Assembly (NCBI GenBank): GCA_037968895.1
Contig: JBBKWJ010000158.1
Coordinates: forward strand, 1-30,968
Direction: 5' to 3'
From: JBBKWJ01 sp037968895
GTDB lineage: Bacteria > Actinomycetota > Acidimicrobiia > Acidimicrobiales > SZUA-35
DNA: 30,968 bases
Part shown: piece after piece, positions 30,263-30,968 of the stretch
Layout of the letters: each line of letters begins with the position of its first letter
How positions within the stretch are numbered: the stretch's first letter is position 1
Notes under the pieces: model-generated
What the model saw: the letters and a program-made list of their open reading frames with translations, nothing else
Database searches by the model: none
Told to the model about the DNA's origin: nothing
Program-made: the position numbers and the translations under genes

Positions 30263-30319
30263 AAAAAAGAAACATCTAGAAATACATCTAAAACGATGGT
30301 ATTCAGCACGCACGTTCGA

Positions 30320-30325
30320 TACAAT
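30320..30325 (+). promoter_or_regulatory. Candidate -10 box TACAAT for the DUF222 gene
   Basis: TACAAT is 5 nt before the ATG at 30331. The upstream region is unusually A-rich and carries ACATCTA twice, 12 bp apart (30272-30278 and 30284-30290). Confidence 0.45.
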
Positions 30326-30330
30326 TGAGT

Positions 30331-30968
30331 ATGACATTCGTCGAGGCGCCACCACAAAGCGAAACAGGATCAACGCTCCCGTACGTCATCGAACTCGCCC
30401 GATCACTCGAGACTTACAGCGACCTCGCCTCAGCGAACGATCTCGACACCAACGACATCGCATCACTCCTCGTCACCCTCACCCGAGCATCCGAGTTCGC
30501 TCAGACTGAAGTCGGGCGTCTCGGCCTGTTGGCCCGTGAAAAAGGTGTTGGACCGCACATGAGTGCACGCTCCACCGGCGAATGGCTCGCACACCAGACA
30601 CGCACGGCACCAAGTAGCGCCCACCGGTTGCTACGTCACGCCGAAACTGCGCAACGCTTCAGCGCCTTCTACTTCGCGCAAGACTCCGGTCGCATTTCTG
30701 GTGACCACATCGAGCAAGTCAGTCGTGTCTGGCGCAAACACCCAAGCCTCGAAGACGCCCTCCACCGAGACCAACAATTGTTGGCCGACACTGCAGTTCA
30801 GTTGACACCATGGGAATTCGGGAACGTCATGGAACGCTGGCTCATCTACATGCAACCCGAGAAAGCTGCCGACGACTACGCCGCCAAGGAAGACGCACGG
30901 CATTTCGGTCTCGGGTTTGATCTCGACAACAACCTGCATTTCGAGGGTCGCCTCGACCCGATTGCGGG
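30331..30968 (+). CDS. DUF222 (13E12 repeat) family protein, partial
   Basis: The frame is open from the ATG at 30331 to the window end (212 codons). It matches DUF222: SARSTGEWLAHQTRTAPSSAHRLLRHAETAQRF, then SGRISGDHIEQVSRVW, LLADTAVQLTPWEFGNVMERWL and finally FDLDNNLHFEGRLDPIA. Family members usually carry an HNH endonuclease domain at the C-terminus, which here would lie beyond the edge. 13E12-type genes occur in many copies in actinobacteria and are suspected mobile. Third-position use looks different from neighbours, with more A and C (CAA, ACA, CCA), fitting recent arrival. Function unknown. Confidence 0.85.
   Translation, partial: MTFVEAPPQSETGSTLPYVIELARSLETYSDLASANDLDTNDIASLLVTLTRASEFAQTEVGRLGLLAREKGVGPHMSARSTGEWLAHQTRTAPSSAHRLLRHAETAQRFSAFYFAQDSGRISGDHIEQVSRVWRKHPSLEDALHRDQQLLADTAVQLTPWEFGNVMERWLIYMQPEKAADDYAAKEDARHFGLGFDLDNNLHFEGRLDPIA

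Overview
The window looks like a chromosomal segment of a moderately high-GC actinobacterium, probably of the class Acidimicrobiia (inference from gene content, GTG starts and promoter style, not from a database search). The backbone resembles the Mycobacterium tuberculosis cluster Rv1692-Rv1713: HAD phosphatase, tlyA, NAD kinase, recN, pyrG, NUDIX, scpA, scpB, rluB and cmk occur in the same order. Several lineage-specific blocks are inserted between these genes.

Layout. 1-1705 (minus): an EspC/WXG100-like small protein translationally coupled to a large T7SS-substrate-like protein cut by the left edge. 1860-5708: small envelope proteins (YcxB-like, SIMPL domain, lipoprotein, MDMPI/DinB-like enzyme, DUF2752, DUF2510/DUF4190). 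5780-7197: two coupled TetR-like regulators. 7209-12681: HAD phosphatase, rhomboid protease, phasin-like protein, then tlyA-nadK-recN. 12719-14637 (minus): a beta-lactamase-fold serine hydrolase coupled to an AcpH-like protein. 14788-17536: pyrG, NUDIX and HD hydrolases. 17662-21612: livHMGF for branched-chain amino acid (or similar) uptake; the matching substrate-binding lipoprotein lies nearby on the other strand (22191-23540). Between them is a truncated GGDEF-RHH gene beside a partial copy of a palindromic repeat. 23721-24716: trpS, divergent from scpA-scpB-rluB, aroH-tyrA, cmk-plsC. The right edge cuts a DUF222/13E12-type gene.

Expression style. Adjacent genes very often overlap as ATGA or GTGA, so many operons are translationally coupled. 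About a dozen genes that head transcription units lack a Shine-Dalgarno sequence and instead have a TANNNT box 5-8 nt before the start codon, the signature of leaderless mRNAs. Genes with long leaders (livH, livK, cmk, livM, pyrG and the EspC-like gene) have clear Shine-Dalgarno sequences. No tRNA, rRNA, CRISPR array, IS element or complete mobile element was seen. The longest gene-free stretches are about 180 bp.

No complete new system is certain. The best candidates for something undescribed are the LivH permease with a signal peptide and beta-rich periplasmic domain, the palindromic repeat linked to the broken GGDEF-RHH gene, and the T7SS-type pair at the left edge.
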